Assembly (NCBI RefSeq): GCF_029784135.1
Contig: NC_073746.1
Span: 38,173,378 to 38,237,377 of the forward strand
DNA from: Toxorhynchites rutilus septentrionalis
Lineage: Eukaryota > Arthropoda > Insecta > Diptera > Culicidae
Reading direction: 5' to 3'
DNA: 64,000 bases
Shown here: one piece after another, positions 22,800 through 34,240 of the stretch
Layout of the letters: the number at the start of each line of letters is the position of its first letter
Numbering within the stretch: the first letter of the stretch is position 1
Translations under genes and position numbers: made by a program
The notes under the pieces: model-generated
Database searches by the model: none
Told to the model about the DNA's origin: nothing
What the model saw: only the letters and a program-made list of their open reading frames with translations

Positions 22800-23510
22800 A
22801 ATTTTAAAAGGAAACTTGAATAAAAATGTTGATTCCCACAAAAAACTACCCTATGCAAAATATCAGCTCAATAGGACTCCATTTACTAGTGCGCACGGCC
22901 GTTAAAGTTTGAGTTTTTTGAAAACCCAAGGGGGGTGTAAAGAAAATCGGGGTTTTCGAAAAAAAAATTGATGCCAAATGTCTTCAAATATTACGAAACG
23001 TCGAGATCTACTGTCATCTCGAAAAAAAAATCGTCAAAAATCGACACTCTGGGACTTGTTTTTGTTTTTTCAGAATACAAGGCAAAACGTATGTATTAGG
23101 GTTCCAATCGAAATCGTCATATCGATTTTGCAACGGAACTTACTGCGAAATGTTGATTTGCACGATAAAATACCCTCTGCAAAATATTAGCTCATTCGGA
23201 CTTCATTTACCATTGTCGCGTTGTCGCTTTTTGGCACTTGTTGGTTTTTTCGTCTGAAAAGTCGGAATTTTTTCGGCGAGTAAGTAAATCTCGTCGTTTT
23301 ATGCGATTTCAAGACAGTTGGCATCAATTTTTTTTTAAACTCCGATTTTCTTTACTCCCCCCTTGGGTGATTTCTCGATTTTCAGAAAACCTAAAATTCG
23401 AAATCTGCGGCAATAGTAAATGAAGTCCGATTAGGCTGATATTTTGCATAGGGTAGTTTTTCGTAAGAATCAACATTTTTAATCAAGTTCCATTTTCATT
23501 GGGACTCTAA
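22800..23510. mobile_element. Palindromic MITE with a third internal copy of its end
   Basis: The left part (AAAATGTTGATTCCCAC, ACTACCCTATGCAAAATATC, GGACTCCATTTACTA, CCCAAGGGGGGTGTAAAGAA, TTGATGCCAA) is repeated in inverse order and orientation at about 23300-23490, giving arms of roughly 230 bp. A third copy of the end (GGGTTCCAATCG ... ACCCTCTGCAAAATATTAGC) sits in direct orientation at 23100-23210. No protein is encoded. Exact ends and target duplication are not clear. Confidence 0.6.
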
Positions 23511-23967
23511 TACACACCTATCCCATCGGCTTATTATCTACCACATATTAAGTAACATATTAAATGTACAATTTTCTCATCTATCAGATGATATGTATAT
23601 AAAAAAAAACGCTTATCCACCTCCAACATAGACATTTTGTGACATTTACGGTAAAAAATCTACGTAAAAATACGATTGCTGAAATTATTCAAAGTTTGAA
23701 AAATTTCTTAGTAACGAAGCGATTGGGACGTTCATCAAATACGAGTTCTCAACACGACAAAGTTATCAGAGGCTGATTTGGACTGAAATTGACTGTCTTT
23801 GCCGCTAAAATATGCATAGTTGACGTAAGCGCCAACTTAATTTTTCTATTTAATTAAAATGTCAACAATCATAAAAGCACTGCGGCCCACCTTTTACTGT
23901 TAACATTTATTAAGTAGAGCCTGCTCATTCTGTATAAATTGTTGACAGTCATGATAATTCAGTTACA

Positions 23968-24430
23968 AACAAGAAATAAAATAAGTAAAAAAAACTTTTT
24001 GAGTTAAACGGTTTAATTGTGATTAAACATAATAATGTACTAAAAGCTAGAAAATAATTAGACAAGTAGCAGTTAGCAGTTACAACACCTCTCCTTCATT
24101 AGTCTAGGGCATTGATAAGACTAAAATAAAATCGTGGGACATATGAGGAAGTCGCTAATTGTGGATAATGGGAATCCAACGTGCCCCACGATTTTATTTT
24201 AGTCTTATCAATGCCCTAGACTAATGAAGGAGAGGTGTTATAACTTTTTTTTTTTTTCTTTCTTTATTAAAGAGATTTTCAGCCAAAAGCTGGTTCATCT
24301 CTAAAAAGGTGTTATAACTGCTAACTGCTACTTGCCTAATTATTTTCAAGCTTTAAGTACATTATTATGTTTTATCACAATTAAACCGTTTAATTTAAAA
24401 AAAATTTTTTTACTTATTTTATTTTCTAGT
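23968..24430. repeat. Long palindrome with ~172-bp arms
   Basis: The left arm (23968-24140) and right arm (24183-24430) are inverted copies with only scattered differences. Examples are CTCCTTCATTAGTCTAGGGC against its complement, and GTTTAATTGTGATTAAACAT against ATGTTTTATCACAATTAAAC. The loop is about 42 nt. The right arm is longer only because a 62-bp retroposon-like insertion plus its 12-bp duplication interrupts it. Such a transcript would fold into a long hairpin. The palindrome is older than the insertion. Confidence 0.85.
24245..24306 (-). mobile_element. Mini-retroposon copy 1 (62 bp, 12-bp TSD)
   Basis: Flanked by perfect direct repeats AGGTGTTATAAC (24233-24244 and 24307-24318). 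Read on the minus strand it is AGAGATGAACCAGCTTTTGG, CTGAAAATCTCTTTAATAAA, GAAAGA and then an A-run. AGAGAT pairs with ATCTCT and CCAGC with GCTGA to form a hairpin, followed by a poly(A)-like tail. The poly(A) and variable-length target duplications are the signature of LINE-mediated retroposition. The target is the right arm of the palindrome, whose uninterrupted left arm proves the insertion. Too short for a normal SINE; no pol III boxes are seen. Confidence 0.8.
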
Positions 24431-24499
24431 TTTTAGTACATTATCTGTTTCATTAGAATATTTCTCTACAATAAAACCAGTGTACTGTATTCTATCAGT

Positions 24500-25500
24500 C
24501 AAAAAATTTCATTTGATACCGATATTGAGTAGATTGCAAAAAATACATAGTGTGTTCTCCAAGTCAAGTTCGTTCGTTTGATACACATATCTCAATCAAC
24601 CTTTTTTTTTTAAATGATATGGAATAAGCTACTTTGTAGCAGCGGCCAAATTGGATTTTTCAAGATAAGCAGTTTCAAAATCACAGCAGAGGTAAAGTTA
24701 TTTTATAAATTCGGTCAGTTCCTATTGGTCAAATTTCTATTAATGTAGGGCAACCCTACAGACATACAAACATACATACGAACAGTTCAAGCTAAATAAA
24801 ACCGTTTAATAAAGTAATTTGCTATTTTGTGATTGCGGCTATCTTGGATTTGGGTTTTTCATGATCTACTGTGATCTACTATTCAATCCCTTTCATTTGG
24901 TACTCATATTAATCGGGTTTTGAGAAAATATGCAGCCCGCCATTTGATAGTGGCAGCCATCATAGATTTGCATTTTTCATAAATAACTGTGTTCTACTAG
25001 TCAGGCCCTTTCATTTGATACCCATATTAATGGGGTTTTGACTTAATATGTAGTCCGTCATTTGGTAGAATTTTAATGGATTTGCATTTTTCATAGATAA
25101 CTGTGTTCTACTGGTCAAGCCCTTTCATTTGATACTCATAATAATAGGGTTTTGAGAAAATATGTAGACCGCCATTTTGTAGTGTCAGCCATCTTGGATT
25201 TGCATTTTTCATAAATAACCGTGTTCTAATAGTCAAGCCCTTTCATTTGATACCCATATTGATGAGCTTTTGAGAAAATATGTAGTCCGCCATTTTGTAG
25301 CGGCCGCCATCTTGGATTTTCAAGATCATGAAATACATAGTTTTTTAATGACTACAGAGATAAAGGTGTGTTCCAAATTTCATATCAATCGGTCAACAGG
25401 AAGGGGGTCAAATTTCTATTAATGTGGGTCAGCGCTACAGACAAACATGTTACAAACATACAAACAGATTACAGGGCAAGCTAAATAAAACCGTTTAAAA
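24500..25500 (+). repeat. ~117-bp tandem repeat array with related flanking modules
   Basis: The phrase CCCTTTCATTTG(A/G)TACYCATA recurs at about 24889, 25006, 25121 and 25239, spacing 115-118 bp. Each unit also has CCATCTTGGATTTGCATTTTTCATAAATAACTG-type sequence (with variants), TGTTCTACTAGTCA and GTAGTCCGCCATTTTGTAG. The array is bracketed by two direct copies of a module GGTCAAATTTCTATTAATGT ... AGCTAAATAAAACCGTTTAA (about 24725-24812 and 25405-25500). Non-coding satellite or minisatellite, possibly internal to a larger repeat element. Confidence 0.75.
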
Positions 25501-25509
25501 AAACGTCTT

Positions 25510-26570
25510 CCCTCCCTCAGTTGTGTTGGTGGTTACGTCAACCATCCATGTTGAAATCTGTCAAAAATAGAAAAATAAATGACGATATGACTTCTAACCT
25601 TTTATATTGGTATGCGCAACTATTTTTGTTTAAACTCCGGTTTCATATGCATGTCTCTGGTAATTAAAATCACTGCTTGAAAGAAGCTCAATGAACATAA
25701 TCTCTATTCGCTTCATCGTTAAAATCTTCATCGGGGTGAAAAATCTATCTCATCTGTTCTTTTTTTTTCAAAAATCTATACCATCGTAAATATTTTTTGT
25801 TATAAAAACTATTATTAAAAATACCCATTTGTTTACTACAAATAATACATTTACATTTGCAAGTAATTCGTGTGTTTCATGATGCTTATACATAGTTTTT
25901 CTGAATGAAGATTGCATACTATCAATAATCAAAATTTTCGAGCTGCCGCCACAATGTTTAATCAATCTTTTGATCTCAAAATAGCGTTCGTCGTACCGTT
26001 GCTGAGCCGATTTCGAAGCTTATTTTTGTTCTGATTATATTTAGAAAAAATCACTCGATAGTTGCCGAGGAGTGAGAACGTTACAAACAAGCGCCGAAAA
26101 TGCGAGCGAACCGTCTATTTTTTTAGACATCCAATTTTCGTCGACCTATCCTGCATATGCTCGTTTTCTGAAAGTTTCTTACGGAATAATTTTATCTTTA
26201 GGATACGGAATTAATCATCCAGATCTTGTATATTTCCATTGTAGAATCCTGGAAACGCTTCTAACACAACATTAAACGCTTGTCAAATTAGAAAAACTTG
26301 TGGGATTTAACATTGCCGCAGCCTGGAGCATCGGACCATCAAAATCGATTTTTTCTCATTTGCATGATCATCTCCACGAAAAAACTCCGATAAATATCCT
26401 TAAAAATGATCTGCCTTTCGATTTCCTTTGTTCTGATAGTTTCTTTTGCTGCTAACCTAAAAATTCTTGCCGCTTTTCAAATGACCTTCAAATTGATTAG
26501 CTTTGGACACTTAAACAACGTAAGATTCCTCTAATAAAAATCTTTCAGCTCTTCATGTAGCATCGTGAAT
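25510..26570. other. Non-coding or degraded repeat, no gene seen
   Basis: Short open frames only (for example 25768-25965 minus and 26072-26275 plus). Parts of the minus strand may be degraded hAT transposase belonging with the fragment at 26580-26771, but I could not align them convincingly. Confidence 0.3.
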
Positions 26571-26579
26571 TCAGGTTTT

Positions 26580-26771
26580 TCAGCCTGAAACAAACATTCT
26601 GTTCATCTGGGGCAAGGAATTCAGACGATCCTTGTAAGCAATTCCATTCATATGAAACTGATCAATTATTGCATTGTAAGTGCTTTTATGATCAGCAACA
26701 CCAAGCGATACTGTGGCGTAAAAGCCGTCATGTACCTCATTGTTGCTTTGTTCAAATGTAATAAATTTCAC
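26580..26771 (-). pseudogene. hAT-family transposase fragment
   Basis: The 63-residue minus-strand frame contains DGFYATVSLGVADHKSTYNA and IIDQFHMNGIAYKDRL. In ZBED/SCAN3-like hAT transposases a segment of the form D.KS..YN.I...F....I.YKD..I lies within the catalytic region before the DGA.N motif (family knowledge). Here the frame departs after YKDRLNSL and the DGA.N motif is absent, so the copy is internally deleted. The opposite-strand frame at 26652 is a shadow. Confidence 0.45.
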
Positions 26772-27002
26772 ACATGGAGAAAAATCTGTGCCAATCTGTA
26801 CTTTTTGACGAAAATCTGTACTCTGTATCGTTCAGAATTTGTACCAGAAATAACGGAAAAAAAAACTGTACCTTTCCATATAAATAGTACGTGTGGCAAC
26901 ATTGATCGTAGCCCTAGTGAAAGAGGCTTCAAAATATATTACAACAGGGATACGAAAGAATCACAGATTGCTGATAGCGAACGAATTGTAGATATGGAGA
27001 TT

Positions 27003-27054
27003 TTTTTCTTTCTATACTGAAGAAATTTTCAGCCGAAGGCTGCTTCATCTCTGC
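27003..27054 (-). mobile_element. Mini-retroposon copy 2 (52 bp, 12-bp TSD)
   Basis: Flanked by perfect GATATGGAGATT (26991-27002 and 27055-27066). On the minus strand it reads AGAGATGAAGCAGCCTTCGG, CTGAAAATTTCTTCAGTATA, GAAAGA and then a short A-run. Same hairpin design as the copy at 24245. The G-to-C change in the first stem (GAAGCAGC for GAACCAGC) and other substitutions show that it is an independent older copy. Confidence 0.75.
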
Positions 27055-27069
27055 GATATGGAGATTAGC

Positions 27070-27855
27070 TACATATATAATTAACAATAACAAATCAAAT
27101 AGATTATTTTAGAATTTTTTAGTTTCTTTCTCTGGTGACTTTTAACTGGCTGGTTCGTTTCTTTTACTTCCATTTTTGAAAGAATGTCAGGAGTGAGAAA
27201 TGAACTCCTGACCTTAAGCGTGAGAGGTATGATCCCATAGATTCTCTGAAGTGAAGTAGAATGCGCAGTGGCCCTCGCAAATTTTCACCTGGATGAAATA
27301 TCACGGAACGAGGCAAGTTAACAAGCTGGCTCAACTAGCGGGGGAGGGCAACCTGTCTGATTCGGGCGATAATCGTTGGCTTAACTTTGATCAGTAAAAA
27401 CTACTCACACGTTTTATTCTACTCTGATCAACGAAAAAAAATTGTTATTCAAGAACTTCGTTTTTTCCAATAAAACCATTCGAGGCCTTCCAAATGGGTA
27501 CTTGTACTGAGAGATAATCATAGCCCCAATACATGCAACAATTGGAATGATCAATATTGAGCAATTCCAAATGAAATCGACAAATGGCAAAACATGAGTA
27601 TTTTTGATTCGAATGAAAGTTTGTATTCCGTTTGGGTTGGAGGAAATATGAGTTTTCCACAGTATTTCGGAATTTCGGGCGTATCGATTTTAGTGGGAGC
27701 AATTTTGATAATTTATATCTCAAAAACTATGCGTCGTATCGAAATAATGTCATAGAAAAAGTTGTAGAGTATTGATGTTCAAACGTGAAAAAAAATGCAC
27801 TGAGAAAAAAAATTGTACTCTTTTTTTTATTTACGAAAAAAAAAAATTAATTTGC
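27070..27855. other. Non-coding, no gene seen
   Basis: No gene recognised. A short stretch at 27180-27245 echoes 6604-6672. Confidence 0.35.
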
Positions 27856-27859
27856 AATA

Positions 27860-28825
27860 GGGTAAATGATCTTGGTTTGTCCAATTTGGGGTGTTTTTAC
27901 GCAACTAGTAAATGCAAATCGATTTTTCTTCATGAAAATCACACATAATCGATACGAGTTTGGGTTTGTTGAAAAGCCCCAAGTCTCTAGTTGCTAATAC
28001 TACCATAAGGTGTTGAAATTATTCAAATTTTTATGTTTTTTAACGATTTTCCTTAAAGAAGAATTATGATCATGGTTTGATCACCTCTGATCATGGTTTG
28101 CCCAAAAAAATGATCATGGTTTGTCCGGTTTTAGAAATCTCCATTTTTGAATGAAAACATTCGAATTCACAATTAGATGTTGCATTTATCATTGCTTGAG
28201 TTTACTGTCATCATATTGATTCATTCATAATTTAGGCTTTCTTCAGGATATTGCCTTTTCTTGGGCATTTTAGAAGTGTTCACCTCAACACAATCAACAC
28301 AGAAAAACCATACTTCTGCTATGCGCGAAGCACACCATAAACAAACATAAACAAACTGCAGCGCGCCAAGCGGTTGCCATAGAAATCATGTGGACAAAAC
28401 AACATTATTGAATTGGACAACTCATGATCAGAATTGAGTTCATCAAAATGCGTTAATTTAATGGTTTAGCTATGTAAATCCGATACAAATGGTGAGCAAG
28501 CATGATGTTTACAATATTTATAAGTGTTGTAATCCAGAAAAGGTCTGAATACGTGCCAAATAATCATCTGGTGATCGATTAAAAGTTAGCTCGAATGAGG
28601 GGCGCATTGACACAAATAGAAGGTGTATTTTATAATCCTTTAAAACATGTCATTTCGTAAAAATATACTATCAAACTACTATAAATCATGTAAAAGGCAA
28701 TTTCATTTATATGTTTGGAAACATTCGAAGGCCTTATTTGACACAGGAGGGCTGAATTAGAGCATTCAAAAAAGTGGGCAAACCATGATCATATTTTCGA
28801 CTGGACAAACCAAGATCATTTACCC
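27860..28825. mobile_element. TA-flanked MITE with GATCATGGTTTG repeats, 0.97 kb
   Basis: The ends GGGTAAATGATCTTGGTTTG and, at 28801-28825, its reverse complement form a nearly perfect inverted repeat of about 24 bp, flanked by TA (27858-27859 and 28826-28827). Several internal copies of (T)GATCATGGTTTG(T/A/C)CC lie near 28068-28120 and 28782, like repeated subterminal binding sites. No coding sequence. Probably a non-autonomous Tc1/mariner/pogo-superfamily element. Confidence 0.75.
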
Positions 28826-28829
28826 TACC

Positions 28830-31215
28830 TGAAATATGTATTTTTTTATTTTTTTATTTTCTTTTTCATATAAAAAAGAAGTAATGTAGAAAATTCAAAA
28901 AATTAATCCCAGATGGTAAAACTATTTTCGACGAACTTTATGGCACATCGGATTTTTATAATTTTTCGAAACTTAGAATAGTTGTATATCAACAATCAAT
29001 TTTATGAATCCTGATATGATTTAAAACAAAAAAGCTCATTATCAATCCCCTTCTAAATACAGCCAATCTCGAGATATTAAAAAAAAACATCTCTAATTTA
29101 TTGTCTTTTTTAAAGTTAATAAGCCCTTTTAATATGTTTATAATGTATAAAAGATTTATTAATATCGCTATGTTTTGTAATAACCCATATATCTTCAAAT
29201 GTTTTTTAACGTAACTCCTAAACATATACTTTTACCATAATGATGTGAAATTATAAGAAATTATAAGCAAATTCATAAAAATTCATGAACATGATGATAT
29301 ACCGTAAGATAATTAAAATAAATCTTCTAGCTTAAGCAATCGCTAAAATAAAGTGTTCGCTTGTTCATTCGAATAGTAGACCGTTTCCAAAAAAACGGTA
29401 GGAAATGTTCATCTGAGAAACGTTTCTTAACCGTGTCAGTGATAGAGAAACTTAAGCTAATGGGATACAATATCCTTTGAGATACATCTTTAAAAATTTG
29501 CGGATGCCGTTTATCTCTGTATTTTTTTGAAAATTAGAAAATTTGAAAAATCTAAATTTTTCATATTTCTGAAATTCAGACAATCTGATTTATTCTATTC
29601 CCCATTTTTTACCGAGCCATTTCAGTGACATGGAATCTAATCTGGTACGAAGTTGACTCAACATTTTAAACGAATTTTCCTCGAAATTGCTTTTTTTCAA
29701 GTTTGCCTACGCGATATCTCAATTTCTGCTGATCCAATTCATTTTGATATGAATATAATTTTGATATATCGATGTAAGATTATGGTGATCTCCCAAATGT
29801 AGTTGTTTCTCTTTGTTAAACTTTGAAAATTAATAACAAAAGGTAATTTCATTAAAAAAAATTGAAAATCGTAGACCATTTGAATTGTTTCAACAATTAG
29901 TGAACCACCCTGTCCATTTTTGCTCTGCGAATTTTTCAATTACTCGGCTGCGAGAGACACGTAGAACTATTATACAGTCGCTATTGAAGTTTATTCATGT
30001 AATCCTTGCTCGCAGCATGAAAACACATTACTGGCCACTTTCCCCGCGGCACAATTATCACACAATTGACACTCGGTCCGTGCATTTCATTGGTCGAACC
30101 ATAATTGCATTCATTACAATCCGATTCCCAGCCCCTCAAAACCTAACCCGAGCACCGAGCCCCACTGTGACTCCAACGAAAGGACCACGAAAGGACACCG
30201 TGTGCTTGGGAGGCCTGGGAAAATCGTACATAAAAATCAATTAAAACCGTAAATGAAAAGCCACATTTAAGCGGCTAAAAGCAATTTGTGTCCTATGTGT
30301 GCAAGCTGTGCAGATTGTTCGGGCGAAGGTTTTTCATGCTGCAAATCGGTAACAGTGGTAACACGCAATCGCTCAAACACCCGTTGAGAAGTGTGTCCGG
30401 AAGGCCGAGGTTTTCCGATGAATTACACCTCAATCGTGAACGGAATACAGCTGCAAGTGCTGTGTGGATAGCGCCGTGTGTGATGAACCTTTGGCAACCC
30501 TAGTGAATTTCACTGTTTGCGAATGGAAAAGTATTAAAAAAAATGTAAAAAGGATACTCTAGTTCGGTTCGACGCCCTGAGGGCATCACAAACAAGTCCC
30601 CACCACCCGCTCGCTAACTTCGCTAGCCCATTTGGCGTCATTTATGGTACGGGCTCGGGTTGTCCGCGAAAGATATTCCGCTGCAGGGGGTGCAGACACA
30701 GGGCGGTGGTGGTGGCCATTCATAAAAGTCACGTGACGCCGTGAATCAAGCGAGGTACCCGGGCAAATCCCGCTTGGCTTCGCTTCGGATTTCTTTGAGC
30801 AGCAATCGTCTGAATCTAAAACCTTCGTTTCGCTGTTCGGGACAGCGCTTCCTTTAGTCCGCGCACGAGTGTATCTTCGGGAAAACAAGGACTGTGGCGG
30901 GGGACGATTGATGAAAATAGACCAGTCGAAAGGCTGAAATTATGAAAACGTTAGGCGAAGGCATGTGGGTCATAGGAATGCAAGGACAAATGACAGGAAT
31001 TTGTTTCGTGAAAAGGAAAGCAAGCGAGAGTAAAATATGTGGAAGTGACAGAATAAACGAGTCATTAATTTCGGCGCATAGAAAAGGGGGGTCGTATTGA
31101 GCCAGCAAAGGGAAACTATTGCTGAAATGGGTCATATCTTTAACACAGTTTTTGTTACATTCGAAGCAATTTCCTTAGACCAAAAATGAGAAATTGAATT
31201 GAATTGAGTCAAGAT
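28830..31215. other. Non-coding; GC-richer block 29900-31120 without recognised gene
   Basis: 28830-29880 is AT-rich with no feature. 29900-31120 is GC-richer and repeat-poor, with open frames on both strands (for example 30586-30888 minus) that show no domain. It may be unique intron, promoter or untranslated sequence. Confidence 0.35.
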
Positions 31216-31479
31216 CATCCTACTCACAGAAATGATTTAGTATAAAATATGTTTCCCAGATTTTTCATATACAGTAGTATATGAAAATTGCCAAGATGCA
31301 TGCCCGGCTTGTCAGCAAGACAATAAAAAATCAACCAAAAAATAAATAAATAAAATATATATAGCACCACCATAAACAAAACAATTCTTCCAAATATTAC
31401 AAAATTCTGAGAGATGATACGAATATTTTCTGTGGAATTGCTGTGCACATTAATACAGATTTCCTGAGAAATGGGTGAA

Positions 31480-32189
31480 AGATTTTTAGACCAAAGACAC
31501 AGATCTGTGTCACAGAGTGTCACCTTCGTGCGATCGGCGGAAGGGCAGCAAGTGCCTCTGGAGGCATTCTTCTTTATATACATGACCGTGGATGGTGCCG
31601 GGACATTATGTACGGATTGCTTCGCCCACAGATCGCCTCGTACACCAAGTACTGGATAATTTTTCGACCTTCTTCTTCCGGGACTTCTTCGGAACATCCA
31701 GCCGGGACTTTTCGACGATAAACTCCAGACAAGGGAATTTCTCGACGTCCGCTTTAATGTATGTCTCGTCGTCCATTACGATGAATTTCGGCGGCACCAA
31801 CTTCTCGTGGTACAACTTCCTGGCGCGGGATTTGGCCACCGTTTTCTGTTTATCGGTTCGGTTGGGCGCCATCCTTATCTTGAAGACATGATAAGGTCGA
31901 TCCGCTTCATTGTCTGCTGGATGAACCAGACGAAAAAAATGACCTTCTTGGCCACGTCCCGAATCGAAAGTTTCGGATTGCGATTGAAGTAATCCCTCAC
32001 CTTCTTTACCTTCACGGGGTCGGTCGTCTTTGAATTTCTTCCGCTACCAGCTCGTCGCTGGATCGTCTGGGTCTCCTTGAACAATTTAACCAAACTGGGC
32101 ACGGTCGAATCCACCTGTGGGCCTGGCCTGGATTTTCCACAACCGCGCATATGATTTTTTCGTAAAAACACCTCTTGCTTGAAAGCCAT
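31480..32189 (-). pseudogene. ITmD37E-type transposase remnant
   Basis: Reading from 32189 on the minus strand: MAFKQEVFLRKNHMRGC, a helix-turn-helix region (VPSLVKLFKETQTIQRRAGS; GRNSKTTDPVKVKKVRDYF; NPKLSIRDVAKKV), a frameshift near 31940, then KRWPN-type linker equivalents in the frame MAPNRTDKQKTVAKSRARKL. The first catalytic aspartate lies in FIVMDDETYIKAD. Similarity becomes patchy after CLEFIVEKSRLDVPKKS and crosses frames again near 31600-31480. The second D and the final E are missing. The N-terminus and the MDDETY motif match the mosquito ITmD37E family (family knowledge). No TIRs were identified. Confidence 0.65.
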
Positions 32190-32259
32190 CTCGATAACCA
32201 CATGACAAATGGTGACGAAATTTTATACATGTAAACATTATATTCTAAACTAGTTTTAC

Positions 32260-33280
32260 CCAAAATTCATCAATTTTTACCCATGCAATAGAAAGTTATA
32301 GACAAAAGAAATAGTTGCATTTTTTTCGAGTACAATCCGGAATTGTATGGAGAATCATCAAACTAGGCTACCATCGGCTCACCAACAAAATAGATGTTCT
32401 AGAATTTTATATTTGATGTGGTTTCGCTTGCCAGTAGCGAAACTTTCTCCACTAAGAAGCACAGCTACGCTAACCTCGAGCACTAAAAAGTAATGCAAAG
32501 AGTTGCATTGAGGCCAGTAATATTAACAAAAAGCGTTTCTTTTGAGGATCACGCAAAATAGTGAGAAGTTTTTATATATTAAGTCGCTTCGAGCCGCCAG
32601 TGTGTGGCTTTGTGTGCATGCTATGTTGAACGCTTATTTGGTGCTGGTTGGTTTGCGTTATGCGAATTAGAGGCGCGATTCTACTGAGGCAATACTAAAT
32701 AGCATCTAGCATGATATTTGATACTTGGACGTATTGTCATTGTTGTTGTTTCTGCCAAAGTAGATTGATGTAGTTGTAAAATGTGGAACAATGGTGCCGG
32801 CACAACAAGTATGTATTGGCCTGTAGCGTTTGAAGATAAATTTTCAATGCATTGACATGAAGAAACAAATTGCGACCTATGATCAACTTGTGTATTGTTC
32901 TTGCGAGGCCAAGAAAGAATCATCAAACAATAACCCTCAACTGATTCTTCAACAAAAAAAAAACATTTCAAGGCGATCAAATCATTCTACTAAACAGTTA
33001 TTTCTAAAACTTTGAAGCATTCTGAAACAATATCCGAAGTTAAAAACAAACGAACTGGAAAAAAATAATAGCGTAGTCCTACGCCAACAATGCGGTCGCA
33101 TCTTGGGCACAACCCCCTATTTATTTTTTGATATTTCATTACTTAAAAAAAATAATTCGTCATGAAAAACAAGTTGAAATTTATTTTCATGTTGCCAATT
33201 TGGCCTAACATTTGGGTTTTAGCTAGTCCGAGATTCATATCATAGTGGCGTCTTTACTGGTTTGGAAACTATTGGATTTT
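32260..33280. other. Non-coding, no gene seen
   Basis: Only weak open frames. Contains a copy of the GTAGTCCTACG motif near 33066. Confidence 0.35.
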
Positions 33281-33283
33281 TGA

Positions 33284-33345
33284 TGTAGGACTACGTCTTT
33301 CATTTCTACACTGGGGTGTAAGTTCAAAGTTTCGAAAACGAAAGT
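33284..33345 (-). repeat. Dispersed element end with GTAGTCCTACG core (minus copy)
   Basis: The reverse complement of this stretch matches 21225-21297 (TTTCGAAACTTTGAACTTAC, ACC, then GAAATGAAAGACGTAGTCCT). It lies 200 bp before the 110-bp tandem array. A third degenerate core (GGCAGTCCTACGGCAACC) lies after the array at 34489. Confidence 0.55.
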
Positions 33346-33460
33346 GTTACGCCGGAGAACTTCTAAACAACTGAAAGAAATGGTATGATAAACACGTCAT
33401 TCGATCCAAACTTGTTTCAATAGCCTTAAAATTGTTATTGCTATTGAAAACACACCAATC

Positions 33461-33468
33461 GGTATAAA
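33461..33468 (+). promoter_or_regulatory. TATA-like motif before tandem array
   Basis: GGTATAAAAGCGAG stands about 75 bp upstream of the first full 110-bp repeat unit, and a CCAAT-like ACACCAAT lies just before it. It has the look of a pol II core promoter, but no gene follows other than the repeat array. Confidence 0.3.
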
Positions 33469-33534
33469 AGCGAGTGTCGCTCGGAAATCTACTCAGTTAT
33501 GATTGCGCAATATATTTCAATATAGATTGAGACA

Positions 33535-34240
33535 CCGTCGCTGGAATGAATGGATGTTTCCCTAATAAAGAATTCAAAACCATGGAGCCAGAGGAAATCG
33601 GCATTGCAAAATAGATACAAGCAGCGAGTACATTAATACTCGTTTGCGCTTTTATAAACCGTAATGTTTCCCTAACACAGACTTCAAAACCGTGGGACCA
33701 GAGGAAACTGGTATTGCAAATTAGATGCAAGCAGCGGGTATTTTTGTACACGCTTGCGTTTTGACAAATCGGAATGTTCCCCAAACACAGACCTTGAGGT
33801 CGTCGAACCTGAGAAAATGGTATTGCAAATTAGATGCAAGCAGCGGGTATTTTTATACTCGTTTGCGCGTTTGCAAATCGAAATGTTTCCCTAACACAGA
33901 CTTCAAAACCATGGAGGCATTGCAAAATAGATACAAGCAGCGGCTACTTTTGTACTCACTTGCGTTTCTGCAAATCGGAATGTATCCCTAACACAGATTT
34001 CAAAACCCTGGAGCATGGGGAAATTGGTATTGCAAATGAAATGCAAGCTGCGATTACTTTTGTACTCGTTTGCATTTTTGCAAACCGGAATGTGTTTTCC
34101 CAACACAGATTCCGAAACCAATAAGTTGGGAAAATCATCATTGCAGATTTCGGCAGTACTTTTATACCCCCATGCATTTTATCACTCCGGAATTCGTTTT
34201 GCTAACACGGTATACAAAAGCGGGTACAACTTCTACGCAT
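33535..34240 (+). repeat. 110-bp tandem repeat array, about 6.5 units
   Basis: The phrase GGAATGTTTCCCTAACACAG recurs with small changes at 33552, 33663, 33772, 33882, 33978, 34088 and 34190, spacing 110 bp except for one 98-bp unit that has lost 12 bp. Each unit also holds GCAAGCAGCGGGTA, TACTCGTTTGCG and TTCAAAACCATGG. The array gives long open frames on both strands (for example 33725-33991 and 34015-34287 plus, 33497-33784 minus). Because 110 is not a multiple of three, each frame changes register between units, so these are unlikely to be genes. Confidence 0.85.

Noticed and set aside
33535..34240. CRISPR-like array or a repeat-protein gene
   Set aside because: The units are contiguous 110-bp repeats without unique spacers, and the unit is not a multiple of three, so the open frames change register between units on both strands.
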